Counted from the stretch's first letter, positions 44,055-52,696 are shown. The stretch: DNA of 64,000 nt from Candidatus Solirubrobacter pratensis (GCF_000425945.1 NZ_AUEK01000006.1:496001-560000); one strand, 5' to 3'. The notes: generated from the sequence alone by a model not told the origin. Program-made: numbers and translations.

Positions 44055-44116
44055 CGTCCCTCCGGGCGCCCGCTCAGGCAAGCTGTGGCAGGCGCCGGTG
44101 CGGCACCGAACAGGGC

Positions 44117-44965
44117 CTAGGGGCAGCGGCGCGGCGTCTTCGCGCCGGGCGCCAGGCACAGCGTCGTGCCGACCGGCGTCTTGCCGCGCACGAGCCGGTA
44201 GCGCACCACCTTGCCCATGCGCGCCGGCGAGGTCACGCGCACCTCGAGCATCTGCCCCGCGCGGAAGCGGCGGCGGTAGCGCTCGATCGCGTCGAGCACG
44301 TTCACGCGCCCGCCGCGCGGGCGGGCGCCGTCGCGGCGCTTGACCGGGCAGCCGCGGCCGGAGCAGCGGAACTCGACCGCCATGTCGTCGCGCCCGCTGG
44401 TGATCAGCAGCCGGTCGATCGTCACCCGCTTCCCGCGCACGGTCCAGCCGGAGGAGACGTTGGCGGTGAGCTGCGGGAAGTCCGCGCGGATGCCGTCGCA
44501 GTTCTCGTCGACCGTGTTGCCGGGCTGCTCGATCGCGCCCGGATGGATCGCGGCGTCGAGGTCGTTGCAGTCCTGCCCGGCCGGGAAGCCGTCGCCGTCC
44601 GCGTCCGGCGGCGGGGCGGGCGCGGCGTCGCAGCGCGGGACCCCCTGGAGGAAGCCGGTCGTGTACGTCTTGACGTAGTGGTCGGGGACGTAGAGCCCCC
44701 CGACCCGATCCCAGATCGCGCTGCCGTACGCCTCCTCGCCGGGCGCCTGGCACTCGATCCTCACCCACTGGCCGGCGCGCAGGTAGTCGACGACGGTGCG
44801 CGGCTCGACCGTCGGCTGTGCGCGTCCGTCGACGTCCTCCTCGACGCGATACGTGTTGCCGGCCGCCCATGGCCGCAGGCTCGTCACCGGCGTGTCGGCG
44901 CGTGCCGCCGCCGGAAGGGCGACGAGCACCGCGAGCGCGGCCACCAGCGCACGAATCCCGCCCAT
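44117..44965 (-). CDS. Secreted protein with MopE-type metal-binding motif
   Basis: 282 aa with signal peptide RALVAALAVLVALPAAARA. An SH3-like N-terminal part (about 25-110) is followed by DADGDGFPAGQDCNDLDAAIHPG (about 123-145) and NTVDENCDG, the putative metal-binding repeat found in the copper-binding protein MopE and many secreted proteins. The C-terminal part carries several basic residues and two Cys pairs (FRCSGRGCPV). It probably binds Ca or Cu outside the cell; the role is unknown. On the minus strand TAGGGT ends 7 nt before the ATG. Confidence 0.78.
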   Translation of the reverse strand: MGGIRALVAALAVLVALPAAARADTPVTSLRPWAAGNTYRVEEDVDGRAQPTVEPRTVVDYLRAGQWVRIECQAPGEEAYGSAIWDRVGGLYVPDHYVKTYTTGFLQGVPRCDAAPAPPPDADGDGFPAGQDCNDLDAAIHPGAIEQPGNTVDENCDGIRADFPQLTANVSSGWTVRGKRVTIDRLLITSGRDDMAVEFRCSGRGCPVKRRDGARPRGGRVNVLDAIERYRRRFRAGQMLEVRVTSPARMGKVVRYRLVRGKTPVGTTLCLAPGAKTPRRCP

Positions 44966-44972
44966 CGCGGCG

Positions 44973-44978
44973 ACCCTA
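44973..44978 (-). promoter_or_regulatory. -10-like box TAGGGT
   Basis: Read on the minus strand, TAGGGT ends 7 nt before the MopE-like gene's ATG at 44965. It lies just beyond the stop of the MFS gene's own frame end region, giving independent expression. Confidence 0.4.
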
Positions 44979-46178
44979 GCGCACGGATCCCGGCGCGCCA
45001 GGTCGCCGCGCTGACGTAGGAGCCTGAGCCGCGAGCGGGCGGGCGCCCTGCGCGCGTGTGACGAAGGTCAGTCCGACCGCGGCCAGCGCGAGCGCGGCGG
45101 GGACGACGGCGAGCGCCGCGGTGATCGAGGTCGCGTCGGCGAGTGCGCCGACGGTGAGCGGCGCGAGCAGGACGGCGGAGGACGTCACGAGCGCGATGCG
45201 CGCGCTGGCCAGCTGCGCATGGTCCGGCGCGAGCCCGACGGTCACCGAGAGGCCGAGCGGGAACAGGTTGCCGAGGCCGAGGCCGACGATCGTGAGGCCG
45301 GCGAGCGCCACCGCGGGGCTGGTCGCCGGCCAGAGGACCGCGAAGCCGAGCGCGGTCAGCGCGAGCGCGCCCGCGAGCAGGCGGTAGGCGGCGTAGCGCC
45401 GGGCGAGCGCGCTGCCGGCGATGCGCCCGGCGAGCACGCCGGCGAAATACCCGCCCATCAGCGTCACGCCGGTGTCGGTGGAGACGCCGGCGGCGTCGCG
45501 GACGAAGCTCGCTCCCCAGCCGGTGACGCACCACTCCGCGCCGGTCGTGAAGAACACCATCGCGGCGGCGACCCAGAAGCGGGCGGGAAGCGTCCCGTGG
45601 TCGCGCGGCGGCGGGGGCGGAGCCGTCAAGGGCTCGCGGCGGGCGAACAGGTACCCGGCGGGCGGCAGGAGCAGCACCGCGAGCAGCGCGGCGCGCCAGC
45701 CCAGGCTGAGCGCCGCGGCGAGCGCCAGCCCGCCGATGAGGACGACGTAGGCGGCGCTGGCGGCCACGTTGGCCTCGGTCAGCGCGATCGTCCGCAGCTC
45801 GCCGTGGCGGTCGGCCAACAGGGCCTGGACCGTGATCAGGAGCAGTCCGCCGCCGATGCCCATCACGAGCATGGCGGCCAGCGTGACCGCCTCCACCCGC
45901 CCGGCCGTCAGCAGGGCGGCGCCGGCGCCCATGGCGACGGCGGAGCACCAGAACAGCGGCTTGCGCCCATAGCCGCGCTCGAGCGGGCCCGCGATGAAGC
46001 CGGCGAGCAGGCTCCCGGCGGCGAACCCCGCCACGTGCAGGCCGCCGGCCGAGTAGCTCAGGTGCAGCTCGTCGCGCAGGTGGGGCACGATCATCCCGGG
46101 CGCCGCCTGCAGGTACGCGAACCACGCGAGCATCGCGTACGCGATCCACGTCATCCGGTCGCGGCGGAACTCGTGCAT
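44976..46178 (-). CDS. Major facilitator superfamily transporter
   Basis: 400 aa from the ATG at 46178 (HEFRRDRMTWIAYAMLAW); the longer frame covers the promoter. Twelve hydrophobic segments in two halves of six are separated by a basic/proline-rich loop near 185-205 (FARREPLTAPPPPPRDH). The MFS signature between TM2 and TM3 reads GPLERGYGRKPLFW. The substrate is unknown. A LacI regulator gene sits 113 bp upstream on the same strand and a LacI-like palindrome overlaps the promoter, so the substrate or a related metabolite (often a sugar) may be the inducer. Confidence 0.88.
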   Translation of the reverse strand: MHEFRRDRMTWIAYAMLAWFAYLQAAPGMIVPHLRDELHLSYSAGGLHVAGFAAGSLLAGFIAGPLERGYGRKPLFWCSAVAMGAGAALLTAGRVEAVTLAAMLVMGIGGGLLLITVQALLADRHGELRTIALTEANVAASAAYVVLIGGLALAAALSLGWRAALLAVLLLPPAGYLFARREPLTAPPPPPRDHGTLPARFWVAAAMVFFTTGAEWCVTGWGASFVRDAAGVSTDTGVTLMGGYFAGVLAGRIAGSALARRYAAYRLLAGALALTALGFAVLWPATSPAVALAGLTIVGLGLGNLFPLGLSVTVGLAPDHAQLASARIALVTSSAVLLAPLTVGALADATSITAALAVVPAALALAAVGLTFVTRAQGARPLAAQAPTSARRPGAPGSVR

Positions 46179-46184
46179 CCGGTC

Positions 46185-46213
46185 GGTATATCGATAAACA
46201 AGCCGCGATTCAA
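46185..46213 (-). promoter_or_regulatory. MFS promoter with overlapping palindrome
   Basis: On the minus strand TTGAAT (46208-46213) and TATACC (46185-46190) are spaced exactly 17 bp, and the ATG lies 6 nt further on, so the transcript would be leaderless. TATCGATA (46189-46196), with central CG, is a perfect 8-bp palindrome overlapping the -10, a plausible site for the LacI-family repressor encoded upstream. This is the best -35/-10 pair I see in the window. Confidence 0.6.
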
Positions 46214-46291
46214 GGCATCTCGGACGATCGGGAACGGCCGCGCGCGTCGAGGCGGTGAGGGGCGGACGAGCAGGGTTCCGGCGGCTGCCGC

Positions 46292-47311
46292 TCAGCGGGC
46301 GCGCGGCGTCGAGTCGCGCACGACGAGGCGCCACGGCTGCAGGTGCACGCCCGGCGCGGCGGCGGCGCCCTGCGCCGCGAGCTCCGCGCACCGGCGCCCG
46401 TGGTCGTGCAGCGACTGGTGGATCGTCGTCAGCCGCGCGCGCTCGGCCTCCTCGGTGTCGTCCCAGCCGACGACCGCGATCTCGCGCCCGCGCGCGGCGG
46501 CCGCGCGCAGGGCGCCGATCGCGAGCTCGTCGCTCATGCACGCGAGCGCGGTCGGCGGCTCCGCGGCGTCGAGCAGCGCGCCCGCCGCCCGCTCGCCGTG
46601 CTCGCGCGAGTTCGCGACGACCTCGCGGACGGCGATCTCCGGCGCCGCGGCGCGGTAGCCCGCGAGGCGGCCGCGGGTGACGCGGTGGGAGGCGACGGCG
46701 TCCGGGGGCACGTCGCGGTCGCCGCGCGTCTCGAACTCACCGAGCGGGATCGCGATCGCGCCGAGCCGGCGGTGGCCCAGCGCGAGCAGGTGCTCGACCG
46801 CGGCCGCCGCCGCGGCCTCCTCGTCGACGGACACGAGCGGATGCCCCGGCAGCGCCGGCCCGCCCTCGACGACGAGCGGGACGTTGCGCTGCAGCAGCGC
46901 GTCGATCATCGGGTGCCCATCCGGCAGCGCGAACAGCACGAACGCGTCGACGACCGCGTCGAGCACGAGCGCGGGATCGCCGGCGCGGCCGCCGGCCGGC
47001 ACGAGGTGCAGCGCGGTGCCGCTGTCCACGCCGGCGCGCGCCAGCCCGCGCAGGAACTCGACCGCGGCGGGGTCCTCGAAGGCGTACGGCAGCGTCTCGC
47101 CGAGCACGACCCCGAGCGCCCCGGCGCGCCCGCGGCGCAGCGAGCGCGCCGTGGGATGCGGTCCGGCGTAGCCGAGCTCGGCCGCCGTCGCCAGCACCCG
47201 CCGGCGCAGCTCCTGGGAGAGCTTCTCGGGCCGGTTGTACGCGTTCGAGACCGTCATCGGCGACACCCCGAGCGCCTCGGCGACCGTCGCCAGCGTCACG
47301 CGCTTGGTCAT
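46292..47311 (-). CDS. LacI-family transcriptional regulator
   Basis: A 339-aa repressor. The helix-turn-helix is RVTLATVAEALGVSPMTVSNAYNRPEKLS at the N-terminus with hinge helix LRRRVLATAAELGY; the effector domain is periplasmic-binding-protein-like (LGVVLGETLPYAFEDP..., VDAFVLFALPDG, HRRLGAIAIPLG, DELAIGALRAA and IAVVGWDDTEEA). It should repress or activate nearby transport or sugar genes, most likely the MFS gene downstream. Its ATG overlaps the stop of the MocR gene by 4 bp, so two regulators of different families are translationally coupled. Confidence 0.92.
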   Translation of the reverse strand: MTKRVTLATVAEALGVSPMTVSNAYNRPEKLSQELRRRVLATAAELGYAGPHPTARSLRRGRAGALGVVLGETLPYAFEDPAAVEFLRGLARAGVDSGTALHLVPAGGRAGDPALVLDAVVDAFVLFALPDGHPMIDALLQRNVPLVVEGGPALPGHPLVSVDEEAAAAAAVEHLLALGHRRLGAIAIPLGEFETRGDRDVPPDAVASHRVTRGRLAGYRAAAPEIAVREVVANSREHGERAAGALLDAAEPPTALACMSDELAIGALRAAAARGREIAVVGWDDTEEAERARLTTIHQSLHDHGRRCAELAAQGAAAAPGVHLQPWRLVVRDSTPRAR

Positions 47312-48741
47312 CCCGCCGCCCCGATCGCGTCGCGGAGGGCATCGGCGACCGCGTCGATCGACGCGAGCGGGAGGCGCCCGTAGCCGACGACGAGCGCCGG
47401 CCCGTCCCCGGCGGGAGACCCGGCGGCGCCCGCCTCCTCCAGCGCCGCCAGGCGGTAGCCCGCAAGCCCGCGGATGCGGATCCTCCGCTGCTCCAGCGCG
47501 GCGACCGCGGCGTCCTCGTCCGCTCCCGGCGGCAGGCGCAGCAGCAGATGGAGCCCGCCCGACTGGCCTTCGACGCGGCAGTCCGGCAGGCGCTCGCGCA
47601 GCGCGGCGACCAGGCGGTCGCGGCGGAGGTGGTACTCGCGGCGGGTGCGGCGGATGTGGCGGTCGACCTCCCCGGCGGCGAGCATGGCGGCGAAGGCGCG
47701 CGCGGCGATCGCCGGGCCGCCGGAGTCGACCGCCCAGCGCTCGGCGGCGATCGGCTCCACGAGCTCCGCGGGAGCCGCCATCCAGCCCATCCGCAGCGCC
47801 GGCGCCAGCGTCTTGGACGCGGTGCCGAGGTAGATCACGCGCTCGGGCGCGAGCCGCTGGAGCGTGCGCACGGGCGGGCTGTCGTAGGCGTACTCGGAGT
47901 CGTAGTCGTCCTCGAGCACGTGGCGGTCGCCCTCGGCCGCCCACGCCAGCAGCGCGCGGCGCCGTTCGGGCGAGAGCAGGGCGCCCGTCGGGAACTGGTG
48001 CGCGGGCGTGACGAGGAACGCGTCCGCGTCGAGCCGCGGATCGATGCGCGCGCCGTCGCCGTCGACGGGCACGCCGACGAGCTCCAGCCCGGCGGAGCGG
48101 ATCGTCGCCCGTGAGTCGTCCAGCGAGGGATCCTCCACGGCGACGCGCCGCGCGCCGCGGCGGGCGAGCGCTCGGCAGGCGAGCCACAGCCCCTGCGTGT
48201 AGCCGCCGGTGACGACGACCCGCTCCGGCGCCGCCGCGACGCCGCAGACCCGCACGAGGTACGCCGCGAGCACCGTGCGCAGCTCCTCGTCGCCGCGCGG
48301 GTCGGCGTAGTCGAGCGCCGCGTCCGGCATGGCGGCGAGCGCCCGGCGCGTCCCCGCCATCCACGCGCGGCGGGGGAAGCGGGCGAGATCCGGCGCCGTG
48401 GCGGTCAGGTCCAGGCGCGGCCGGGCGGGGGAAGACGGGCCCGCGGCCTCCGCGCGGCCTCGGCGCGGCAGCGGCGCCGCGACCGCCTCGGCCCGCACCA
48501 CCGGCGCGCGGCCGCGGCGGATCTCGATCCAGCCCTCGGCGGCGAGCTGCGCGTACGCCTCGCTGACCACGCCGCGCGAGACCCCCGCCGCCTCCGCGAG
48601 CAGCCGCGACGCCGGGAGACGATCCCCCGGCCGCAGGCCGCCGCCGGCGATCGCGTCGCACACCGAGTGCTCGAGCTGCGCGCGCAGCGGCGTCCCGTTG
48701 CCGCGGTCCAGCTCGGTGAAGAGTTCGGTGGCTCGGTTCAT
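47308..48741 (-). CDS. MocR-type regulator (GntR helix-turn-helix + aminotransferase domain)
   Basis: A 477-aa protein. The GntR winged helix (residues 1-80) has LRPGDRLPASRLLAEAAGVSRGVVSEAYAQLAAEGWI. A fold-type I aminotransferase domain follows, with VVTGGYTQGLWLACRAL, VEDPSLDDSR, LEDDYDSEYAYD and the PLP lysine in GTASKTLAPALRMGW. MocR proteins sense PLP or amino compounds and control neighbouring genes, often a divergent one. Here a perfect 8-8-8 inverted repeat stands between it and the divergent SIS-domain gene. It heads a minus-strand unit MocR-LacI(-MFS). Confidence 0.92.
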   Translation of the reverse strand: MNRATELFTELDRGNGTPLRAQLEHSVCDAIAGGGLRPGDRLPASRLLAEAAGVSRGVVSEAYAQLAAEGWIEIRRGRAPVVRAEAVAAPLPRRGRAEAAGPSSPARPRLDLTATAPDLARFPRRAWMAGTRRALAAMPDAALDYADPRGDEELRTVLAAYLVRVCGVAAAPERVVVTGGYTQGLWLACRALARRGARRVAVEDPSLDDSRATIRSAGLELVGVPVDGDGARIDPRLDADAFLVTPAHQFPTGALLSPERRRALLAWAAEGDRHVLEDDYDSEYAYDSPPVRTLQRLAPERVIYLGTASKTLAPALRMGWMAAPAELVEPIAAERWAVDSGGPAIAARAFAAMLAAGEVDRHIRRTRREYHLRRDRLVAALRERLPDCRVEGQSGGLHLLLRLPPGADEDAAVAALEQRRIRIRGLAGYRLAALEEAGAAGSPAGDGPALVVGYGRLPLASIDAVADALRDAIGAAG

Positions 48742-48750
48742 CGGCGTCGA

Positions 48751-48774
48751 GGTGGCCCTGTCAACCGGGCCACC
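48751..48774. promoter_or_regulatory. Perfect inverted repeat between MocR and SIS genes (operator candidate)
   Basis: GGTGGCCC-TGTCAACC-GGGCCACC: 8-bp arms and 8-bp spacer, inside the 54-bp divergent region. The spacer contains TTGACA when read on the minus strand and TGTCAA on the plus strand, so binding would block polymerase contacts. A TACCGT box (48782-48787) lies 8 nt before the SIS-gene ATG. Confidence 0.6.
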
Positions 48775-48795
48775 AGGAAGGTACCGTGCTCCCCC

Positions 48796-49782
48796 ATGAG
48801 CGAGACCCCCGAGCTGCGCAGCGGCCCTCCGTGGGCGATGGAGGAGATGATCCTGGACGAGCCGGGCCTCGTCGGCCCGATCCTGGCGTCGCCCGCGATC
48901 GCCGAGGCGGCGGCGCTGGTCCGCACCTCCGGCGATCCGCTCATCCTCACCGGCTGCGGCACGAGCGAGCACGCCGCCATGGCCGGCGCCGCGCTGCTCG
49001 GCGGCGGCGCGCGCGACGCGTTCGAGGCGAGCCTGGAGCCCCAGCGCGGCGGCGTCCTGATCGCCGTCTCGCACGAGGGCGAGACGCCCGCGACGCTGGC
49101 GGCGCTCGCGGCCTGCGACGCGGCGACGATCCTCGTCACCGCGCGCCCCAGCCCCGCGCACGACGTCGACCTCGTCGTCGAGACGCCGCTGCGCGACGCG
49201 TCCTGGTGCCACACCGTCGGCTACCTCTCGCCGCTGCTCGCGTTCACCGCCATCGCCGGGCACGTCGATCCCGCGCCGGTCATGGCCGCCATCGAGGGCA
49301 TGCTCGAGCGCCGCGAGGTGCTGGCCGACTACGCCCGCCTGCTCGCCGGCTGCGACCGCCTGCTCGTCGCCGCCGGCGGCGTGGACATGGTGACCGCGCA
49401 CGAGCTCGCGCTCAAGATCGAGGAGGGCGTGCACATGCCCGTCACGCCGCTCGGGCTCGAGAAGGTGCTGCATGGCCACCTGCCGGCCGCCGATTCGCGC
49501 ACCGGCCTCGTCGTGATCCGGCTGGATCGCCGCGAGGGCGACCGCCGCGACGCCCGCGCCCGCGATCTCGTCGCCGCCGCGTCCGAGCTCTCGATGCCGA
49601 CCGTGGTCCTGCACGATCCGCCCGAGACCTCGCTCCCGCCCGTCCCCGCCGCGCTGCTCGGCGGCGCGCTGGCCGCGCAGCTGCTCACGCTCGAGCTCGT
49701 GCTCGAGGCGGGCACCAACCCGGACCTGATCCGCCGCGAGGAAGCGCCCTACCGCGCCGCCGCGGCAGCCGCCTCGACGTGA
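48796..49782 (+). CDS. SIS-domain protein, amino-sugar isomerase/deaminase-like
   Basis: A 328-aa protein made of two SIS domains without the glutaminase domain of GlmS. TGCGTSEHAAMAGAALL and IAVSHEGETPAT are the phosphosugar-binding loops of the first domain; MVTAHELALKIEEGVHMPV and EKVLHGHLPA mark the second, very like GlmS/FrlB/AgaS enzymes. It probably isomerises or deglycates an amino-sugar or fructosamine phosphate in the cytoplasm. It is divergent from the MocR regulator and overlaps the exporter gene by 4 bp (GTGA), forming a likely two-gene operon under MocR control. Confidence 0.86.
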   Translation: MSETPELRSGPPWAMEEMILDEPGLVGPILASPAIAEAAALVRTSGDPLILTGCGTSEHAAMAGAALLGGGARDAFEASLEPQRGGVLIAVSHEGETPATLAALAACDAATILVTARPSPAHDVDLVVETPLRDASWCHTVGYLSPLLAFTAIAGHVDPAPVMAAIEGMLERREVLADYARLLAGCDRLLVAAGGVDMVTAHELALKIEEGVHMPVTPLGLEKVLHGHLPAADSRTGLVVIRLDRREGDRRDARARDLVAAASELSMPTVVLHDPPETSLPPVPAALLGGALAAQLLTLELVLEAGTNPDLIRREEAPYRAAAAAAST

Positions 49783-50699
49783 ACGGCGTCCCCGCAGCGC
49801 TGTCGGCCTCGCTGCTGTGGGGCACCGCCGACTTCCTCGCCGGCCGCGCGACCCGCCGGCACCCGGTCATGCTCGTCGCGTTCATCGGCCAGTTCGCCGG
49901 CCTCGTCGCGCTCGCGCTGATCCTCGCCTTCCACGGCGTCGATCGCCACGCGCTCGCGCCGGGCGCGCTGTCCGGGGTGATCGGGATCGTCGGCGTGACG
50001 GCGCTGTACTCGGCGCTCGGGCTGGGGACGATGAGCATCGTCGCCCCGATCGGCGCCACGAGCGCGATCGTCCCCGTGCTGTGGGGGATCGGCGGCGGCG
50101 AGCGGCCGGGCCCGCTGCAATGGGCGGGCATCGTGCTCGCGCTGGGCGGCGTGATCCTCGCCGCCCGCGAGCCGTCGAGCGAGGGCTCGAAGGACGCCCG
50201 CGCGGCGATCCGGCTGGCGCTGCTGGCGGCCTTGGCGATCGGGTTCTCGCTCGTGTTCCTCGACAAGGCCGCCGCGCACGACTCGCTCAGCGGGGTCGCG
50301 GCCGCCCGGGCCGTGGCGGCCCCGGCGCTCGCCGCCGCGCTGTGGTGGACCACCGCGCGGGCGAGCACGGTGCGCCCGGACGCCGTGGTGGCGGTCGGCG
50401 CCCATCCGCCGGCGGTGATCGCGGAGCCGGGCACCGTCGCGACGTTCGCCGGCACCTGGCCCGGGGGGCGCACGATCGCCGCCCTCGCCGGCATCGGCCT
50501 GCTCGACACGGCCGCCAACTCGGCGTTCGCGATCGCGACGACCGGCGGGCTGCTGAGCCTCGTCGCCGTGCTCGGCGGCCTGTTCCCCGTCGTGACCGTC
50601 GCGCTCGCATACTTCCTGCTCGGCGAGCGGCTTGCGCCGCCCCAGCGCGCGGGCGTCGTGCTCGCGCTGATCGGCATCCCGCTGATCAGCGCGGGCTAG
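49779..50699 (+). CDS. EamA/DMT-superfamily transporter
   Basis: 306 aa from the GTG at 49779, overlapping the SIS-gene stop. Ten hydrophobic segments in two repeats of five: the first repeat contains LLWGTADFLAGRATRR, ALYSALGLGTMSIVAPIGATSAIVP and GIVLALGGVILAARE; the second ends LLGERLAPPQRAGVVLALIGIPLISAG. This is the drug/metabolite transporter layout, typically exporting amino acids or nucleotides. Coupling with the SIS enzyme suggests a shared substrate, but it cannot be named. It converges on an MBL gene with a 4-bp overlap. Confidence 0.88.
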   Translation: MNGVPAALSASLLWGTADFLAGRATRRHPVMLVAFIGQFAGLVALALILAFHGVDRHALAPGALSGVIGIVGVTALYSALGLGTMSIVAPIGATSAIVPVLWGIGGGERPGPLQWAGIVLALGGVILAAREPSSEGSKDARAAIRLALLAALAIGFSLVFLDKAAAHDSLSGVAAARAVAAPALAAALWWTTARASTVRPDAVVAVGAHPPAVIAEPGTVATFAGTWPGGRTIAALAGIGLLDTAANSAFAIATTGGLLSLVAVLGGLFPVVTVALAYFLLGERLAPPQRAGVVLALIGIPLISAG

Positions 50700-51478
50700 T
50701 GTCGCGAGACCCGCTCGGCGTTCTTGGCGTGGATGGCGCGCTGTGCTCCCGTGCGGCGCGCCAGCGGGAGCGGCGCGCCGGCGCCGCGCTCCAGCAGCGC
50801 CTCGAGGTAGGCGCGGTCCTCGCGCAGGATCGCGAGCGCACGCTCGCCCTCGATCGCGCCGCCGTGCCCCGGCACGACGTGCGCGGCCTGCGCGACAAGC
50901 GGCTCCAGGCGCGCGAGCGTCGCGAGATAGGCGGAGGCCGAGCCGCCCTCGGAGATCATCGGGATCTCCACGGGCGACAGGTAGTCGCCGGCGATCAGCA
51001 CGCCGGCCCAGGGCGCCCACAGCGCCATGCCGTCGACCGTGTGCCCCTCGGCCGGGTGCAGCTCGAGCTCCCTGGAGCCGACGTCCACGTGCCCGGGCAC
51101 GGGCAGCTGCTGCGCCCCCGGCAGCGAGAGCGGCCGCGGCCGCGTGACGTACAGCTCCTCGTCGAACGCGCGCAGCTCGCGCTGCGGCGTGCCGACCTCC
51201 GAGATCAGCCGCGCCGCGGTCGACTCCGCCGCGCCGAGCGGCGCGTCCGGGAACGCGTAGCCGCCGAGCAGGTGGTCCCAGTCGCCATGCGTCGCGAGCA
51301 GCCCGACGACGGGGAACTCCGCCTGCGCCGCCACCGCCGCGAGCACGTCGAGCTCGTCGGGGAACACCGGCGAGTCGATCAGGAACGCCTCGTCGCCGCC
51401 CCGCACGAGCACCGCGGCCGTCGCATACGCCCGCGAGGTGACGACGATGACGTCGGGATGTAGCCCGACGGCCCGCAT
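50696..51478 (-). CDS. MBL-fold metallo-hydrolase
   Basis: A 260-aa metallo-beta-lactamase-fold protein. The metal motif is THGDWDHLLGG (HxxxDH, lacking the first histidine spacing of the classic HxHxDH), followed by AEGHTVDGMALW, LIAGDYLSP and HVVPGHGGAIEG. With one ligand replaced (GDW), it may bind a single metal. The substrate is unknown; glyoxalase-II-like or beta-lactamase-like chemistry is possible. It overlaps the DMT transporter by 4 bp tail to tail. TAGTGG ends 7 nt before its ATG. Confidence 0.85.
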   Translation of the reverse strand: MRAVGLHPDVIVVTSRAYATAAVLVRGGDEAFLIDSPVFPDELDVLAAVAAQAEFPVVGLLATHGDWDHLLGGYAFPDAPLGAAESTAARLISEVGTPQRELRAFDEELYVTRPRPLSLPGAQQLPVPGHVDVGSRELELHPAEGHTVDGMALWAPWAGVLIAGDYLSPVEIPMISEGGSASAYLATLARLEPLVAQAAHVVPGHGGAIEGERALAILREDRAYLEALLERGAGAPLPLARRTGAQRAIHAKNAERVSRH

Positions 51479-51485
51479 CAGTGGA

Positions 51486-51491
51486 CCACTA
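51486..51491 (-). promoter_or_regulatory. -10-like box TAGTGG within a small palindrome
   Basis: On the minus strand TAGTGG ends 7 nt before the MBL ATG. It is part of AGTGGTCCACT, a near-perfect palindrome just after the HAD gene's stop codon. Confidence 0.35.
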
Positions 51492-52190
51492 AGCGACGCC
51501 GAGCAGCTTCGCCGCTTCCAGCAGCGTCCGCACCTCGGCGGTCGGCTTCTTCTGCGACGGGTCCAGCGGCTCCTTGTGGCGGTTGACCCAGATCACCGGG
51601 ATCTTCGCCTTGATGCACGGCTCGACGTCGTAGTAGTACGACGACGCCACGTGCACCCAGCCCTTCTTGGAGCCCATCCGCCGCTCGCATTCCTTGAAGT
51701 GCGCCGGATCCGGCTTGTACGAGCGCACCTGCTGCGCGGTCACGACGAGGTCGAAATCGGCCTTGAAGTGCCGGCGCGTCTCACCGAGCAGCTTGTCGTC
51801 GATGTTCGAGATCAGGCCGAGCTCGTACTTCTTGGCCAGGCGCTCGAGCTGCGTGTTGGTCTCCTTGAACGGAGGCCAGCGCTTGACCGAGTCCGGCAGG
51901 AAGCCGGAGCGCGAGGGCTCGAGCGGCCAGCCGAGCTGGCGCGAGATCTGGACGGCGGTGCGGCGCAGCACCTCCGCGTAGAGCTCGTACGACCCGCCCT
52001 TGATCTCCTGCTGGATCTCGAGGAACAGCGGGACGAGCTCGTCACGGGAGAGCGTGTATCCGTCCTTCTCCGCCTCTTTGGCGAACGCGTCGTACGCGCC
52101 GGACTCCCAGTCGATCAGGGTGCCGTAGACGTCGAAGGTGACGAAGGAGATTTCCTTGGGCAAGGGCATCGCGGCCGTGCATTGTGACAT
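51489..52190 (-). CDS. Haloacid dehalogenase type II-like HAD hydrolase
   Basis: A 233-aa HAD-fold enzyme. Nucleophile motif ISFVTFDVYGTLIDWE, motif II LGLISNIDD (Ser), motif III lysine in VRSYKPDPAHFKECERR, and a late VASSYYYDVEPCIKAK. The pattern fits L-2-haloacid dehalogenases, which release halide from 2-halo acids, but many homologues are broad phosphatases. The 52190 ATG is the longest start; an ATG at 52169 (PLPKEISF) would give a more usual N-terminus. It is divergent from the nfeD-like gene across 56 bp. Confidence 0.87.
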   Translation of the reverse strand: MSQCTAAMPLPKEISFVTFDVYGTLIDWESGAYDAFAKEAEKDGYTLSRDELVPLFLEIQQEIKGGSYELYAEVLRRTAVQISRQLGWPLEPSRSGFLPDSVKRWPPFKETNTQLERLAKKYELGLISNIDDKLLGETRRHFKADFDLVVTAQQVRSYKPDPAHFKECERRMGSKKGWVHVASSYYYDVEPCIKAKIPVIWVNRHKEPLDPSQKKPTAEVRTLLEAAKLLGVA

Positions 52191-52213
52191 TCGGTCGCTC
52201 GAATCGGCGTCAG

Positions 52214-52230
52214 CCCAGGAGTAACCTGGG
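52214..52230. promoter_or_regulatory. CCCAGG-N5-CCTGGG inverted repeat
   Basis: CCCAGG-AGTAA-CCTGGG is a perfect 6-bp inverted repeat between the divergent HAD and nfeD-like genes. It may be an operator or the first transcript hairpin of the nfeD unit. Confidence 0.35.
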
Positions 52231-52246
52231 TTTAGAGGAGCAACAG

Positions 52247-52696
52247 ATGTCCGCGCTCGGCCTACTGCTCGTGCTCGTGGGCGCCACGCTCGTGGTGGCG
52301 GAGGCGCACTTGCCCAGCCACGGCGTACTCGGCTCTGCGGCGGTCCTTTCGCTTGCGCTGGGCGTCGCCCTCGCCCTCTCCGGGGCGGGCACGGGCGTCG
52401 GCGTGTCGCTGGCCGCCGGGGTCGGCATCGGCCTCGCCGGAGCGCTGTGCGTCTGGATCCTCGTCCGCAAGGCGCTGGCCACGCGCCGCCTGCTCGCCCG
52501 CAACGGGCTCATCGGGCGCGTCGGCACGGTCAGGGACTCCGGGCAGGTGTTCGTCGACGGCGGACTGTGGCGCGCCCGCGTCTGGGACCTGCAGGAGGAG
52601 CCCGCCCTGCGGCCCGGCGACGCCGTCGTCGTCGAGCACGTCAACGGACTGACTTTGACGGTCCGACACGCCGAGGAATGGGAGGTGGCGCCATGA
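52247..52696 (+). CDS. NfeD-like membrane protein
   Basis: 149 aa from the ATG at 52247 with AGAGGAG 7 nt upstream. Two or three helices ([31 protein letters not shown] and [15 protein letters not shown]) are followed by an OB-fold C-terminal domain ([23 protein letters not shown]...[21 protein letters not shown]), the NfeD short form. It works with SPFH proteins in membrane microdomains. It overlaps the following SPFH gene by 4 bp (ATGA), the classic partner arrangement. Confidence 0.88.
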   Translation: MSALGLLLVLVGATLVVAEAHLPSHGVLGSAAVLSLALGVALALSGAGTGVGVSLAAGVGIGLAGALCVWILVRKALATRRLLARNGLIGRVGTVRDSGQVFVDGGLWRARVWDLQEEPALRPGDAVVVEHVNGLTLTVRHAEEWEVAP

